Numbered from the stretch's first letter, positions 44,448-53,713 are shown. The stretch is DNA of 64,000 nucleotides from DASXRU01 sp034665305 (GCA_034665305.1 JAXDFZ010000009.1:11904-75903), one strand, 5' to 3'. The notes: generated by a model from the sequence alone, not told the origin. Numbers and translations are program-made.

Positions 44448-45332
44448 TCATAGCGCAGGTTTGGCGCTCGCAGCACTCTTCTTTTCCGGCGTAACCTTTT
44501 CACCGACGGCAGCGCCCAACCTCGTCAGGCTCACGTTTCCGTTGATGCCGCTGATGTTGATCGGCGTGCCCCCGCTGCCGATGTGCGCCGAATAGTGCGA
44601 TCCATATTCACCTTCCTGCACGCTGACCTCGGGAATATCTGAACGGACGCGCCCGTTCATTCCTTTGGCTACCAAGTCAGCGTTCAACCCAGCACCAAGC
44701 CGCAACTCAAGACTTCCGTTAACGCCACTGGCCTGCACGCCGCGCTCATTTAGATCTCTTAACCCGAGCGAAATATTTCCGTTGATTCCGGAAATCTTTG
44801 CTGAGCCCTTTGCCTGGCTCAACTCAACTTTGCCGTTGACACCGGTGACGTCGATGGCGCCATCGACGTCGCCGCCATTTACGCGACCATTGATACCCTT
44901 CAAAGTTAAGGCAATTCGACGCGGAGCGCTGACCGTAATTTCTTCCTTCGGCGTGCTGCCCCACAAATGAGACCACCAGCTACCGTGGTTTTCCGCCCTG
45001 ATGATCAGGCCCGCAGAAGTTTGTTCAATGATGACCTGCCGTCGATCCAGATTCTCCCGACTGGTTGCCGTGCGCACGACATGCACTTCGGCGGTATCAG
45101 TCTCCGAGGTCTTGATATCGACGCGGCCATTGATGCCAGAGATGCTGAGTTGCGCATCCGGCGCGAGCTGGTAAGTCTTGCGAAGGTCCTCGCGAACTTC
45201 ACCATCGCTACTCCAAATTTCCCCTGCGGCTTGCTGCGCGGCCGGAGCGTCTGAACGAGAACGCTGCGCCCTCATCAAGCCGGCAACGCCGGCCAACACT
45301 ACCAGGACTACGACGATTAGGATTCGTTTCAT
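44448..45332 (-). CDS. DUF4097-type beta-helix protein with GxNGxV repeats
   Basis: The protein has 294 residues from ATG 45332, with GGGAG eight bases upstream. An N-terminal hydrophobic anchor (4-22, VVVLVVLAGVAGLM) is followed by a run of strands in which (S/K)G(I/V/M)NG(R/K/N)(V/I/L) recurs seven times. This is the DUF4097 adhesin-like beta-helix found in cell-envelope proteins of unknown role. The C-terminus is Lys/Ala-rich. It is convergent with the VanX-like gene. Confidence 0.85.
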   Translation of the reverse strand: MKRILIVVVLVVLAGVAGLMRAQRSRSDAPAAQQAAGEIWSSDGEVREDLRKTYQLAPDAQLSISGINGRVDIKTSETDTAEVHVVRTATSRENLDRRQVIIEQTSAGLIIRAENHGSWWSHLWGSTPKEEITVSAPRRIALTLKGINGRVNGGDVDGAIDVTGVNGKVELSQAKGSAKISGINGNISLGLRDLNERGVQASGVNGSLELRLGAGLNADLVAKGMNGRVRSDIPEVSVQEGEYGSHYSAHIGSGGTPINISGINGNVSLTRLGAAVGEKVTPEKKSAASAKPAL

Positions 45333-45622
45333 TGTGTTTACTCCCGGGCGATTTGCTAAACGATTGAGCGGCAACTGCGGCCAGGCTTTGCTACTAAAAC
45401 GTCCAAAAACGCCGTTAAGTTCACTGTTTTCTTTCGCCCTCGCAGCTTCTTGGTTCGGTCGCCGGATAATACTAAAAGTTATTGCGGCAACGGCACCTTG
45501 ACACGGCCATCGTTGAGCCCTTAGATTCGCCGCCACCGCTGAAGCACATCAGAGCATCAGGGCGTCGTGCGGGGCTGGGTGCTGAACTTCGGAATCTAAC
45601 AAATTGGGGCAATCTTACTAAA

Positions 45623-46012
45623 ATGGGAACGAGCGATTCCAGGGATTTAGTTGTGCTGGTGGTCGAAGACGTCGACGACACGCGCGAGGTAATGCGCCTC
45701 GCGCTCGAAGAGCGCGGCTACCGCGTGCTCGAAGCCGAAAACGGTGAACACGCAATCGAAGTTGCGCTCGCCGAACACCCCGACGTGATTCTCATGGATC
45801 TCAGCCTACCTGTCCTCGATGGCCTGGAAGCGACCGAACGCATCCGCCAACATAAAGAGTTTGCGACCACTCCCATCGTCGCCGTCACCGCTCACCAGGA
45901 AACTGATTTGCGCGCCGACGCCCAGGCTTCGGGTTTTACCGCCTACGTCACGAAGCCAATCGATTTCAACTGGCTGCACGACCTCTTGCACGAACTGGTC
46001 GCGCTTGAGTAA
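45623..46012 (+). CDS. Single-domain response regulator (CheY-like)
   Basis: The protein has 129 residues from ATG 45623; the frame extends 141 bases upstream without a better start. LVVEDVDD holds the acidic pair, LMDLSLP the phospho-acceptor Asp, AVTAHQ the Thr and VTKPID the Lys. No output domain is attached. It may take phosphate from the hybrid kinase of this region or from an unlinked one. Confidence 0.9.
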   Translation: MGTSDSRDLVVLVVEDVDDTREVMRLALEERGYRVLEAENGEHAIEVALAEHPDVILMDLSLPVLDGLEATERIRQHKEFATTPIVAVTAHQETDLRADAQASGFTAYVTKPIDFNWLHDLLHELVALE

Positions 46013-46020
46013 AGTCAGAA

Positions 46021-46040
46021 CCGCCCGCGGTAGCGGGCGG
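46021..46040 (+). terminator. Hairpin after the response regulator
   Basis: A perfect 8-bp GC stem with a four-base loop begins nine bases after the stop. No T run follows, so its role as terminator is uncertain. Confidence 0.4.
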
Positions 46041-46055
46041 GCCAATATCGCGAAA

Positions 46056-46150
46056 GCAAAGGCCGCGAAGTGCAAAGGGCAAAGGAGGAGTTCTCTTCTT
46101 CCTTTGCCCTTTGCCCTTTGCCCTTGCCCTTTGCCCTTTGCCCTCCGCCC
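46056..46150. repeat. Heptamer-repeat palindrome B (GCAAAGG / CCCTTTG)
   Basis: A short left arm (46056-46088) with GCAAAGG-type units faces about six to seven copies of CCCTTTG at 46101-46150, one copy shortened by a base. It lies between the convergent response regulator and asd genes. Confidence 0.75.
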
Positions 46151-46163
46151 TTACCCTTCTCTC

Positions 46164-47237
46164 TTACGATCTGGAGTCTAATAGCCTATTGAATTTCCCC
46201 TGGGCTTCCAGCAACTCGGCGTTCAAGATTGCAGCGCCGGCCGCGCCGCGAATGGTGTTGTGACTCAACACAACGAACCGGTAATCGAAAACACTGTCCG
46301 GCATGACTCGGCCCACGGAAATACTCATTCCGCCGCCCGCATCGCGATCAAGCCGGGGCTGTGGCCGATCGGGTTCGTCACGGACGATGATTATGTTCCG
46401 CGGCGCTGAATGTAGCTGCAACTGCTGTGGCAAAGAAGTGAACGAAGACAGCGATTCGATGACTTCGGAAAGCTTAACATCACGCGCGAAGATTACGCGG
46501 ACGGCCGCGAAGTGACCGTCAGAAACATTTACGCGATGACACTGAGCGCTGACTTTCATCGGTGCCGGGTCAATTTGGTTGGGCTTCACTGCGCCCAGTA
46601 TCTTTAGGGTTTCCTGCTCGATTTTTTCCTCTTCGCCGGCGATAAACGGCAGCAGGTTATCGAGAATATCGAGGGACGCCACCCCCGGATAGCCGGCGCC
46701 GGAAACCGCTTGCATCGTCGTAGCCGCCACGGTCCGGACGCCAATATCAAAATGCAATGGCGCAAGCGCCAGGGCCAGCATGATCGTCGAGCAATTCGGA
46801 TTCGTGACGATGAAGCCCCCTGAAGTGAAACGCTTCTTTTGAACTTCCAGTAAGCCCAGGTGTGTGTGATTCACTTCGGGAATCAGAAGCGGCACGTCCG
46901 CGTCCATGCGAAACGCGGAAGAGTTGCTGATGACCGGATAACCAGCCACCGCGAACGATTCCTCAATTTCGCGCGCCAGGTCGCCCGGCAAACTGGAGAA
47001 CACAAAATCACAATCGAGCGGCGGGTTGGGCGGTTGCACCAACACTGACTTCACCGCGTCAGGCATCGGCGTCGGCAAGCGCCACGTGCATGCCTGGGCG
47101 AAAGGTTTTCCCTGCGACCGATCCGAAGCCGCGAGGGCAGAGATTTCAAACTGCGGGTGGTTTTCCAGTAGTTGAATGAACCGCTGGCCCACCATGCCGG
47201 TGGCGCCGAGGATTCCTACGCGAAGTTTTCTTGTCAT
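46164..47237 (-). CDS. asd: Aspartate-semialdehyde dehydrogenase
   Basis: The protein has 357 residues. GILGATGMVGQRFIQLL is the NADP-binding start, the active Cys149 is in TNPNCSTIMLALALAPLHFD, and HRVNVSDGHFAAVRV is the later substrate region. It matches the archaeal/fungal branch of this enzyme family rather than the E. coli type. It makes aspartate semialdehyde for lysine, threonine and methionine. The gene lies downstream of the aminotransferase in the lysine region, separated by 200 bases that contain a repeat. Confidence 0.93.
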   Translation of the reverse strand: MTRKLRVGILGATGMVGQRFIQLLENHPQFEISALAASDRSQGKPFAQACTWRLPTPMPDAVKSVLVQPPNPPLDCDFVFSSLPGDLAREIEESFAVAGYPVISNSSAFRMDADVPLLIPEVNHTHLGLLEVQKKRFTSGGFIVTNPNCSTIMLALALAPLHFDIGVRTVAATTMQAVSGAGYPGVASLDILDNLLPFIAGEEEKIEQETLKILGAVKPNQIDPAPMKVSAQCHRVNVSDGHFAAVRVIFARDVKLSEVIESLSSFTSLPQQLQLHSAPRNIIIVRDEPDRPQPRLDRDAGGGMSISVGRVMPDSVFDYRFVVLSHNTIRGAAGAAILNAELLEAQGKFNRLLDSRS

Positions 47238-47249
47238 TATTATTTCGAT

Positions 47250-47427
47250 TTATCCACAGATTACGCAGACCTAAAAAACAGTCAGAAGACGGAGTTTGCG
47301 TTTTTATTGTGAAAGAACGAACTGTCCCTTCTGCTCGTGCTCTCATGCTCGCGCCTAACATTACCGCAGCCACAAACCTGCTCTCGCCGTCTGTTTCATC
47401 TGCGTAATCTGTGTAATCTGCGGATTA
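47250..47427. repeat. Palindrome C with 9-bp units (ATCTGCGTA type)
   Basis: The left arm (about 47250-47270) and right arm (47399-47427) contain complementary TCTGCGTAA, TCTGTGTAA and TCTGCGGAT units in steps of nine. The loop of about 130 bases has no gene. It fills the gap between asd and the aminotransferase. Confidence 0.7.
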
Positions 47428-47439
47428 CTTATCGAATCT

Positions 47440-48579
47440 TTAAAGACTGAGGGCGCGTTTGAGCCGCGCTACACCTTCGGAAAGTTTTGTTTCGTCGACG
47501 CAGAATGAAATGCGAAGGTAGCCCTCGCTTTCACTCCCAAACGCAAAACCGGGAACGGTCACCACGCCGGCGGCCAACGCTCTCTCCGCGACGCTCATTG
47601 AGTCGCCGTACTGGCCGACGTCAACCATTGTATAAAACGCTCCGTCCGGCGTAACGGCGCGCAGCCCTGCTTCGTCTCGTAACGTGGCGAGCAAATGATC
47701 GCGACGTTTGTGAAAGATGCCGCGGTGTTGCTGCCGTGCTTGTTCAGCCTCCGGAGTCCACGCCGCGAGCGCCGCCTTCTGCGAAATCGTAGAGGCGGCC
47801 GTCGTCACATAACCGTGCAAAACGAGCGCGCTGTTAACAACATCCTTATCGCCGCAAAGCCACCCCAGTCTCCACCCCGTCATACTCATCGACTTCGAAA
47901 GACCACTGATAACGATGGTACGCGGATAGAATTCCGAAATAGAAGCCGGGCGCTCGTCGGTGTAATACAGCTCGCGGTAAATCTCATCGCTGATGATGCA
48001 CGCGCCGGAGCCACTCTCTGCGACGGCAGTGGCGATGCCGCGCAAATCTTCCGGCGTCAGCGCGCGCCCGGTAGGATTCGAAGGACTGCAACAGATAACT
48101 ACTTTCGTTCGCGGCGTGATGAGACGTTTGAAGTCTCCGAGGTCAAAAGCGAAATCATCTGCCGCCGGCAACTGGTAAAACACCGAGCGGCCACCCACCA
48201 TGCCCACAATTGTTGGGTACGCAACAAAGCCGGGGTTCGGCATCAGGACCTCGTCATCTTTTTCTACGAGCGTCAGGAGGGCGATATACAAAGCCTCCTG
48301 CGATCCCGCAGTTATCACGACCTGATCCTGCGACAGTTGCAGGTGCGGATAGTCTGAAGCCACGCGCTCGCGTAGTGCCGGCAAACCGGCCTGCAAAGTG
48401 TAGCCATTGCGCTCTTCAGCGATGACGCGGATCGCTGCCTGACGAATCACTTCCGGAGTCGGCAAGTCCGGTTCGCCTAAACCAAGACTGATAGCGTCCG
48501 GCCCCGCGCGATCGGAGATCTGGCGAATGACGCTCTTCTCAATTCCGCGTAGGAATGCTGGAGGTTCGAACTGTTTCAA
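47440..48579 (-). CDS. PLP-dependent class I aminotransferase (dapC candidate)
   Basis: The protein has 379 residues. CSPSNPTGRAL, IISDEIYREL and the Schiff-base Lys229 in ISGLSKSMSMTGWRLGW mark fold-type I, AspC-like. The start is TTG 48579, overlapping the TGA of the UDG-fold gene. In a region holding lysC, asd, dapA, dapB, dapD and a dapE-like gene, the missing succinyl-diaminopimelate aminotransferase step makes DapC a sensible guess, but aspartate aminotransferase is equally possible by sequence. Confidence 0.85.
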   Translation of the reverse strand: MKQFEPPAFLRGIEKSVIRQISDRAGPDAISLGLGEPDLPTPEVIRQAAIRVIAEERNGYTLQAGLPALRERVASDYPHLQLSQDQVVITAGSQEALYIALLTLVEKDDEVLMPNPGFVAYPTIVGMVGGRSVFYQLPAADDFAFDLGDFKRLITPRTKVVICCSPSNPTGRALTPEDLRGIATAVAESGSGACIISDEIYRELYYTDERPASISEFYPRTIVISGLSKSMSMTGWRLGWLCGDKDVVNSALVLHGYVTTAASTISQKAALAAWTPEAEQARQQHRGIFHKRRDHLLATLRDEAGLRAVTPDGAFYTMVDVGQYGDSMSVAERALAAGVVTVPGFAFGSESEGYLRISFCVDETKLSEGVARLKRALSL

Positions 48580-49262
48580 AGAAAGGTGATCCCCTGGTGG
48601 CGCGGCTGAATAAACATCCGCCTCATTCTCAGCCAGTCCTGCGGGACACGTTTAATGCCACCTCGATTGCGGTTGTTTTGTCCAAGGACTCCCGTATGTG
48701 CCTGGCACCACACTCGCGTCGTGCCAATACTGAAGGGATTGTCTATCGCCACGCTTAGGGGTCGACATGCACTCAGTTCACACGCCTGTCGAAGAGCATT
48801 GAACGTCGCGAGTCCGAGACAAATTACAAGTTTTGGGTTTACGATACGAATCTGGGGCAAGGCAAACTCTTGAGCAGCGTCGATGAGTTTCGCCTGCGGA
48901 ATTCGCTCGCTCATTTTACCTGGCTTGACGAACGGAAACAGGTTAGTAGCGTACGTGTCTCGAAGCGCGATCCCAAAGGTCGTGTTTAGCAGCTCAACCA
49001 GATTTCGGTTTGTCGGTAGAGATTGAGTATATCCTAACTTCGCGGTCTCTTCGTCGAACGATTCCTTTAGCGACTCGTCAGAACTCCAGTCCTGGAGCAT
49101 CACCATGACCTCCGCGTCGAGGTTGCCAGCCGTCTTGGTATAGGGTGATACAAAGTCACACTCGTAGGCACCCGCATGATGGTCGCCAATGCCACCGTAC
49201 CCATTCCACCGAGTAACTTGCCGTCGTTTTGCTAATGCCAGCAATTCAGATCGCTTGTCCAT
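48576..49262 (-). CDS. Uracil-DNA-glycosylase-fold protein
   Basis: The protein has 228 residues. NPKLVICLGLATFNAL is the strand-turn typical of the UDG superfamily, and CQAHTGVLGQNNRNRGG fits the His-containing loop near the active site. The N-terminal motif that bears the catalytic Asp in true UDGs cannot be identified with certainty. The fold is found in families 4, 5 and 6 and in proteins of unknown role. Its TGA overlaps the start of the aminotransferase. Function is probably DNA repair but unproven. Confidence 0.65.
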   Translation of the reverse strand: MDKRSELLALAKRRQVTRWNGYGGIGDHHAGAYECDFVSPYTKTAGNLDAEVMVMLQDWSSDESLKESFDEETAKLGYTQSLPTNRNLVELLNTTFGIALRDTYATNLFPFVKPGKMSERIPQAKLIDAAQEFALPQIRIVNPKLVICLGLATFNALRQACELSACRPLSVAIDNPFSIGTTRVWCQAHTGVLGQNNRNRGGIKRVPQDWLRMRRMFIQPRHQGITFL

Positions 49263-49380
49263 GGAATTGCAGAGTTCACCCCCAACTGAACTTGATTTGT
49301 TCGGCTAACGCCCGACGTGGAAGGTCTGTGACTCTTGAGTAGCCCGTGAGGATAGAAACACTTCTTACAGGTAGAAGCCG

Positions 49381-49605
49381 CTATGGATGGACCTTCTCTG
49401 ATTGATGCTGCATGATTCCCACCAGGGCGCGCAATGCCTGGTTGACTGATTCGGAATCCTTGAAGACTAGCGCCACATCCGGATCAAGTACGACCACATG
49501 GCTGCCATCTGCAAAACGGCCGGCATACTTTCCCCGCACCCCATTGCTGAAGTCGTACTCATCCAACATGTCCGGGTCACGCTCGCTATCAATTTCCTGA
49601 CTCAT
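49381..49605 (-). CDS. Antitoxin partner of BrnT-like toxin
   Basis: The protein has 74 residues. It reads MLDEYDFSNGVRGKYAGRFADGSHVVVLDPDVALVFKDSESVNQALRALV. The DEYDFS start and helical end resemble a family of antitoxins that pair with DUF497 toxins. It is not the RHH-type BrnA, as no ribbon-helix-helix basic strand is seen. Its ATG overlaps the toxin's stop as ATGA, so the two are translated as one unit. Confidence 0.8.
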   Translation of the reverse strand: MSQEIDSERDPDMLDEYDFSNGVRGKYAGRFADGSHVVVLDPDVALVFKDSESVNQALRALVGIMQHQSEKVHP

Positions 49606-49868
49606 ATTTTTTCCTCACTCGCTCTGGCCAGGCGCGCACTGATGATTCGTATTCTATCACCTCGATCCGCGTGCACTACGACCAAATGGCGTTGCTGGTA
49701 CGATAATCCAGTAATAACGAAACGGTTCTCGTCCACAGAATGCAATGGGTCAGGTACTGTTATCGATAGGAGGTCGAAGAAAACAGTTGCTGCCTCAGCG
49801 AAAGACACGCCATGCGTTTGACGATTGGATTCCGCTTTCGCTGTATCCCACTCAAACTCAGTGTTCAT
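49602..49868 (-). CDS. brnT: BrnT-family (DUF497) toxin
   Basis: The protein has 88 residues. FEWDTAKAESNRQTHGVSFAEA is the family opening with its His, and RIRIISARLARASEE is the end with the catalytic-type Arg. BrnT toxins are RNases in bicistronic modules, toxin gene first, as here. The module sits between dapD and the UDG-fold gene, which suggests an insertion into the lysine region. Confidence 0.88.
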   Translation of the reverse strand: MNTEFEWDTAKAESNRQTHGVSFAEAATVFFDLLSITVPDPLHSVDENRFVITGLSYQQRHLVVVHADRGDRIRIISARLARASEEKI

Positions 49869-49947
49869 GTCGAGAATGTACGCTATGTAACCGATACCCT
49901 GATGATCAAGTATCGGCTATGCGACTCTCCGCTGGCTGGCCGCAAGA

Positions 49948-50004
49948 AAACCGTTGAAACGGTTTCGTTTTCCAATCGCAACTCACCGGGCTAAAGCCCC
50001 GGTG
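49948..50004 (-). terminator. Paired hairpins after dapD
   Basis: Two hairpins lie downstream of the lysine genes on the minus strand: a 7-bp stem (49984-49990 with 49998-50004) and a 6-bp stem AAACCG/CGGTTT (49948-49953 with 49960-49965), the latter followed by TTCTTG. Together they probably end the dap transcript. Confidence 0.55.
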
Positions 50005-50047
50005 TTAATGAGATCGCACCGCGTAACCTTATCAAAAGTCTTCCAGC

Positions 50048-50875
50048 TCAACGCAGGTAATCCTCTAGCTGCACTGCGCCTTCGGTTTTCTCATCACGAT
50101 ACTTAACAATCACCGCCGCATAGATCGACAAGCCCCACTCGCGGCCGCGCTCGCTTTGTACGGCACGCGAACCCGGCACGACCACTGCACCGGCCGGGAT
50201 TTCCAGTTGCGTTTCTGAAGTGCGCCGGTAAATCGTCTCGCGCACCAGATCGAAAACCGGTGTCGAGCCCGTCAAAATAGTTCCCGCGGCCAACACCGCG
50301 CGCTCCCGCACGATGGTTCCCTCGTACACACCACAACCGCCGCCGACGAGCACGTCGTCTTCGATTACAACTGGAACTGCACCGACGGGTTCAAGCACGC
50401 CGCCAATCTGCGCTGCCGCTGAAAGGTGCACGCGCTTGCCGATTTGGGCGCACGAACCGACCAGGGCGTGGCTGTCGATCATTGATCCTTCATCCACATA
50501 GGCTCCGGCGTTTACATACATGGGCGGCATGCAAACGACGCCGGGTGCGATGTAGGCGCCATCGCGTATGCTCGAACCGCCCGGCACAATGCGCACGTTG
50601 TCCGCCGTCGTCATCGGCCGCAACGGGTAGGTATCTTTATCAAAGAACCGGAGACCGGACCCTGACATCTCGACCAGCACGCCCATGCGAAAGCCGATCA
50701 GGATGCCCTGCTTCACCCAACTATTAACCCGCCACTCGCCGTCATCAGTTTTTTCCGCAGCGCGCACTTCGCCGCGATTGAGCGCCGTCTTGAACTCTGC
50801 GAAAAGAGTTCTATCGTCAGCTGTAAATGACGCTGCTTGTCGCTGCGCCAGTTTCTCAATTCGTTCACGCAGCAT
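50048..50875 (-). CDS. dapD: Tetrahydrodipicolinate N-succinyltransferase
   Basis: The protein has 275 residues. A helical N-domain is followed by a left-handed beta-helix of hexapeptide units (GAYIAPGVVCMPPMYVNAGAYVDEGSMIDSHALVGSCAQIG), with the GGVLEP and VLVGGGCGVYEGTIV turns and an end region, all typical of DapD. It makes N-succinyl-2-amino-6-oxopimelate. Its start overlaps the dapA end by 11 bases. Use of the succinylase route fits the dapE-like peptidase nearby. Confidence 0.93.
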   Translation of the reverse strand: MLRERIEKLAQRQAASFTADDRTLFAEFKTALNRGEVRAAEKTDDGEWRVNSWVKQGILIGFRMGVLVEMSGSGLRFFDKDTYPLRPMTTADNVRIVPGGSSIRDGAYIAPGVVCMPPMYVNAGAYVDEGSMIDSHALVGSCAQIGKRVHLSAAAQIGGVLEPVGAVPVVIEDDVLVGGGCGVYEGTIVRERAVLAAGTILTGSTPVFDLVRETIYRRTSETQLEIPAGAVVVPGSRAVQSERGREWGLSIYAAVIVKYRDEKTEGAVQLEDYLR

Positions 50876-51785
50876 GCGACGTTCCTTTTAGTAACCCGAG
50901 TTCCGTAATCACCGCGCGAATTCTGTCCCGGCTCTTTTCCTGTACCGGTACGAGCGGCAGGCGGAAATTCTCTTCGATCAAACCCATCATCGCGAGCGCG
51001 GCCTTGACCGGACCCGGGCTGGATTCGATGAAATTAATCTCCATCAATGGCAGCAGTTGGAAGTGCAACGCGCGCGCTTCGTCCCAGTTCCCTGCCAACG
51101 CCAGGTCCACCATGCGCGACATCAGATCGGGCGCTTCATTCGAAGCGACCGAAATCAAACCATCGCCGCCGAGGGCGATCAGCGGCAACGTCATCGCGTC
51201 GTCCCCGGAAAGGACCCTAAATCCGGCGGGCCGGCCGCGCAGGATTTCCATCATTTGGGAAAGGTTCCCGGATGCCTCTTTCACGGCGACGATGTTTTCC
51301 ACCTCGTGCGCCAGACGCAAAGTAGTTTCCGCCGCAATGTTGCATGACGTTCGCCCCGGCACGTTGTAGATAACGACCGGCAGGCCGGCAACCGCTTCGG
51401 CGACGGCGCGAAAGTGCGCGTACAAACCTTCCTGTGTCGGCTTGTTGTAAAAAGGCGCTACCACCAACACGGCATCGGCGCCGAGCGTGCGCGCGCGTTG
51501 CGAATAGGCACACGCCGCGGCAGTTGCGTTGCTACCTGTGCCGGCAATAACTCGCGCCCGCCCCCGGGCCATTTCGATCGTTAACTGAATGACGAGCTCA
51601 TCTTCGTCTTCGGTCATGGTGGCGCTTTCGCCGGTCGTCCCGCACGGCACCAGCAACCGCACGCCCTTACTCATCTGGCGATCGAGCAAAGCGCGCATTC
51701 GCACTTCATCCACCTCACCGCTGCCGGTGAACGGCGTCACCAGGGCCGTGGCGCATCCTCTTAGCCAGTCAATTTTGATTGTCAT
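50865..51785 (-). CDS. dapA: 4-hydroxy-tetrahydrodipicolinate synthase
   Basis: The protein has 306 residues, a class I aldolase barrel. CGTTGESATM near 48-57 binds the substrate carboxylate, Tyr140 in YNVPGRT and Schiff-base Lys169 in VAVKEASGNL form the catalytic centre. It joins pyruvate and aspartate semialdehyde. It is separated from dapB by a 165-base gap that holds inverted-repeat element 3, so dapA and dapD may have their own transcript. Confidence 0.95.
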   Translation of the reverse strand: MTIKIDWLRGCATALVTPFTGSGEVDEVRMRALLDRQMSKGVRLLVPCGTTGESATMTEDEDELVIQLTIEMARGRARVIAGTGSNATAAACAYSQRARTLGADAVLVVAPFYNKPTQEGLYAHFRAVAEAVAGLPVVIYNVPGRTSCNIAAETTLRLAHEVENIVAVKEASGNLSQMMEILRGRPAGFRVLSGDDAMTLPLIALGGDGLISVASNEAPDLMSRMVDLALAGNWDEARALHFQLLPLMEINFIESSPGPVKAALAMMGLIEENFRLPLVPVQEKSRDRIRAVITELGLLKGTSHAA

Positions 51786-51802
51786 CTAGCAAACCCTCAT
51801 TT

Positions 51803-51925
51803 GGAGTGCGGTGGCAGAGCGAAGCGGCGACACCGCTTTGGATTTCCTATGATTCGACATACTCCCCCGCCACCGCATACAAATATCCAAAGCGCCGTCG
51901 CCGCTTCGCTCTGCCGGCGCACTCC
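51803..51925. repeat. Inverted-repeat element 3 (41-bp arms) between dapB and dapA
   Basis: The arms are 51803-51843 and 51885-51925 with four mismatches in 41. Ends read GGAGTGCG. The loop has 41 bases. No coding frame of its own. It sits in the middle of the lysine operon. Confidence 0.87.
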
Positions 51926-51950
51926 ATAAACAGCTCATCACACCGACTAG

Positions 51951-52646
51951 TCACCGCCGAAGGATTTCATCCATCACTTCTGAAAACTCAAACACGCCCT
52001 GGCGTCCAATGATCCAGTGTGCGGCAACTAACGCGCCGGCCGCGAATCCGGCACGCGAGCGCGCCGTGTGCGTCAGCGTGACTTGATCGACCGCGGAATC
52101 AAATCCGATCTTATGTGTTCCCGGGATCTGACCGGCGCGAGTTGATGAAACTGGGACTTCAACCCGTCCCAGCTCCCGCTTCATCAACTCGCGTAGGTGG
52201 ATGGCCGTTCCCGACGGCGCGTCGCGTTTGCGCTTGTGATGAGCTTCTTCAATAAACGGATCGTAACCTTCGACGGCAGCGAACAGAGAGCTTGCGTTGG
52301 CAACGATGCGATAGAACAGATTAACTCCGACCGAAAAGTTTGCGCCGAACACAAGCGCACCGTCATGCTTCAACACAACTCGGCGCACTTCGGCTTCCTG
52401 TTCTTGCCAACCCGTAGTTCCCTCGACCAGTGGCACGCCGGCGCGAGCGCATGCTTCCACGTGCTGCAAAACGCCGCTACCGGCGGAGAAATCAATCGCC
52501 ACCTCGTGCCCGGATAACTGTTGCGTCAGTTCGGTCGCGTTGCTGTTTTTAGATGTGATGACGGCGCCAACTTCATAGCCAGCTTCGCGGGCCTGGCTGG
52601 CAACCAATTGCCCCATCGCGCCGTTTCCAATAAGAGCGATTTTCAC
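51951..52646 (-). CDS. dapB: 4-hydroxy-tetrahydrodipicolinate reductase
   Basis: The protein has 231 residues, starting at GTG 52646. IGNGAMGQLVASQA is a dinucleotide-binding turn, EAHHKRKRDAPSGTA is the family motif with the catalytic His and Lys, and RSRAGFAAGALVAAHWI closes the fold. It reduces the dapA product. It is slightly shorter than the usual 240-270 residues. The M20 peptidase gene ends 35 bases upstream. Confidence 0.94.
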   Translation of the reverse strand: MKIALIGNGAMGQLVASQAREAGYEVGAVITSKNSNATELTQQLSGHEVAIDFSAGSGVLQHVEACARAGVPLVEGTTGWQEQEAEVRRVVLKHDGALVFGANFSVGVNLFYRIVANASSLFAAVEGYDPFIEEAHHKRKRDAPSGTAIHLRELMKRELGRVEVPVSSTRAGQIPGTHKIGFDSAVDQVTLTHTARSRAGFAAGALVAAHWIIGRQGVFEFSEVMDEILRR

Positions 52647-52680
52647 AGAGTATCTTTCATCGAATTTGCGACCCGCTTCT

Positions 52681-53706
52681 TCAGCCTGATGCCGCCGGCT
52701 CCGCGAATCGATTCATTAGCTGTCTAACCAACTTCACATAGAGATCAATCGCTTCGGCCAATTCGTTCTTTGCGATTTTTTCCTGCGATGTGTGCGCCAC
52801 CAGAATCGAACCTGGTCCAATCAAGAGCGCCTTCCCCCAGTTCGTCAAATAAGGAATGTCAGTAGTAAACCGCACGACGCATTCCTCGAAGCCCGCTACT
52901 GATTCCAAGCGCACCGGATTGTGTTCCGAAGTGTATTCCAAGGTCGCGCGTCCGGCCACACCTTCTTCAATCATTTGTTTTATCTGGGTCTTGTCGGTCG
53001 CCAAGCGAATCTGCAAGTCGGCACTGGCGTGCGCGGGAACGACATTCGATCGCGTGCCGCCGGCGATGACGCCGATGTTGCAAGTCGTCTCCCCAAATAC
53101 CTTGTCGTCCGGCCAGTGAAGTGCGCGCAGGTCAGCCAACACGTCGAGCATTTTCTCAATCGCCGACTCGCCTTCTTCCGGATAAGCCGAATGCGCGGCG
53201 CGCCCGTCCGTTGCGACCAGAACTCGTAATGAACCCTTCGTGCCGATCGCCAGTTTGTTGTCGGTCGGTTCGCCGTTAATCAAAAAAGCACACTCGCGCG
53301 CCATTGGGTGATCGTTCGCGACTTTCGCGCCGAGGCTGGCCTGTTCTTCATCGACTGTGAACAGCAATCCAATTTCTTTCATGCCACTCGCGCGTAAAGT
53401 TTCGGCGGCAAAGACTTGCGCTGCAATGATTCCCTTCGCATCGCAAGCGCCGCGACCGTAAATGAATTCGCCGTCTTCGCTGGAGACGATGTGTGGCGGC
53501 ACGGTATCCATGTGCGTGGAGAGCACGACCCGCGGCGGCGCGCCCGTGGTCGCGATGACGTTCTGCCGCTCGCCTTCGACCGTCTGCATTTCCACTCGAT
53601 AGCCGAGCCCTTCCAAGTGCGCGCCGAGAAACTTGCCGACTGCGCCCTCTTCATCACTGACTGAAGGGATGTCGATTAGTTTTCTTGTCAGTTGAAATAG
53701 ATTCAT
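52681..53706 (-). CDS. M20-family metallopeptidase, probable succinyl-diaminopimelate desuccinylase role
   Basis: The protein has 341 residues from ATG 53706 (a longer frame starts within repeat D and is not credible). STHMDTVPP, GRGACDAKG, FTVDEEQAS and INGEPTDNKLAIGTKGSLR are the zinc and catalytic parts of the M20 family. Homologues are annotated as acetyl-lysine deacetylase, ArgE or DapE. Between lysC and dapB, with dapD in the same cluster, DapE is the most natural job. Confidence 0.87.
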   Translation of the reverse strand: MNLFQLTRKLIDIPSVSDEEGAVGKFLGAHLEGLGYRVEMQTVEGERQNVIATTGAPPRVVLSTHMDTVPPHIVSSEDGEFIYGRGACDAKGIIAAQVFAAETLRASGMKEIGLLFTVDEEQASLGAKVANDHPMARECAFLINGEPTDNKLAIGTKGSLRVLVATDGRAAHSAYPEEGESAIEKMLDVLADLRALHWPDDKVFGETTCNIGVIAGGTRSNVVPAHASADLQIRLATDKTQIKQMIEEGVAGRATLEYTSEHNPVRLESVAGFEECVVRFTTDIPYLTNWGKALLIGPGSILVAHTSQEKIAKNELAEAIDLYVKLVRQLMNRFAEPAASG

Positions 53707-53713
53707 CACTGCA

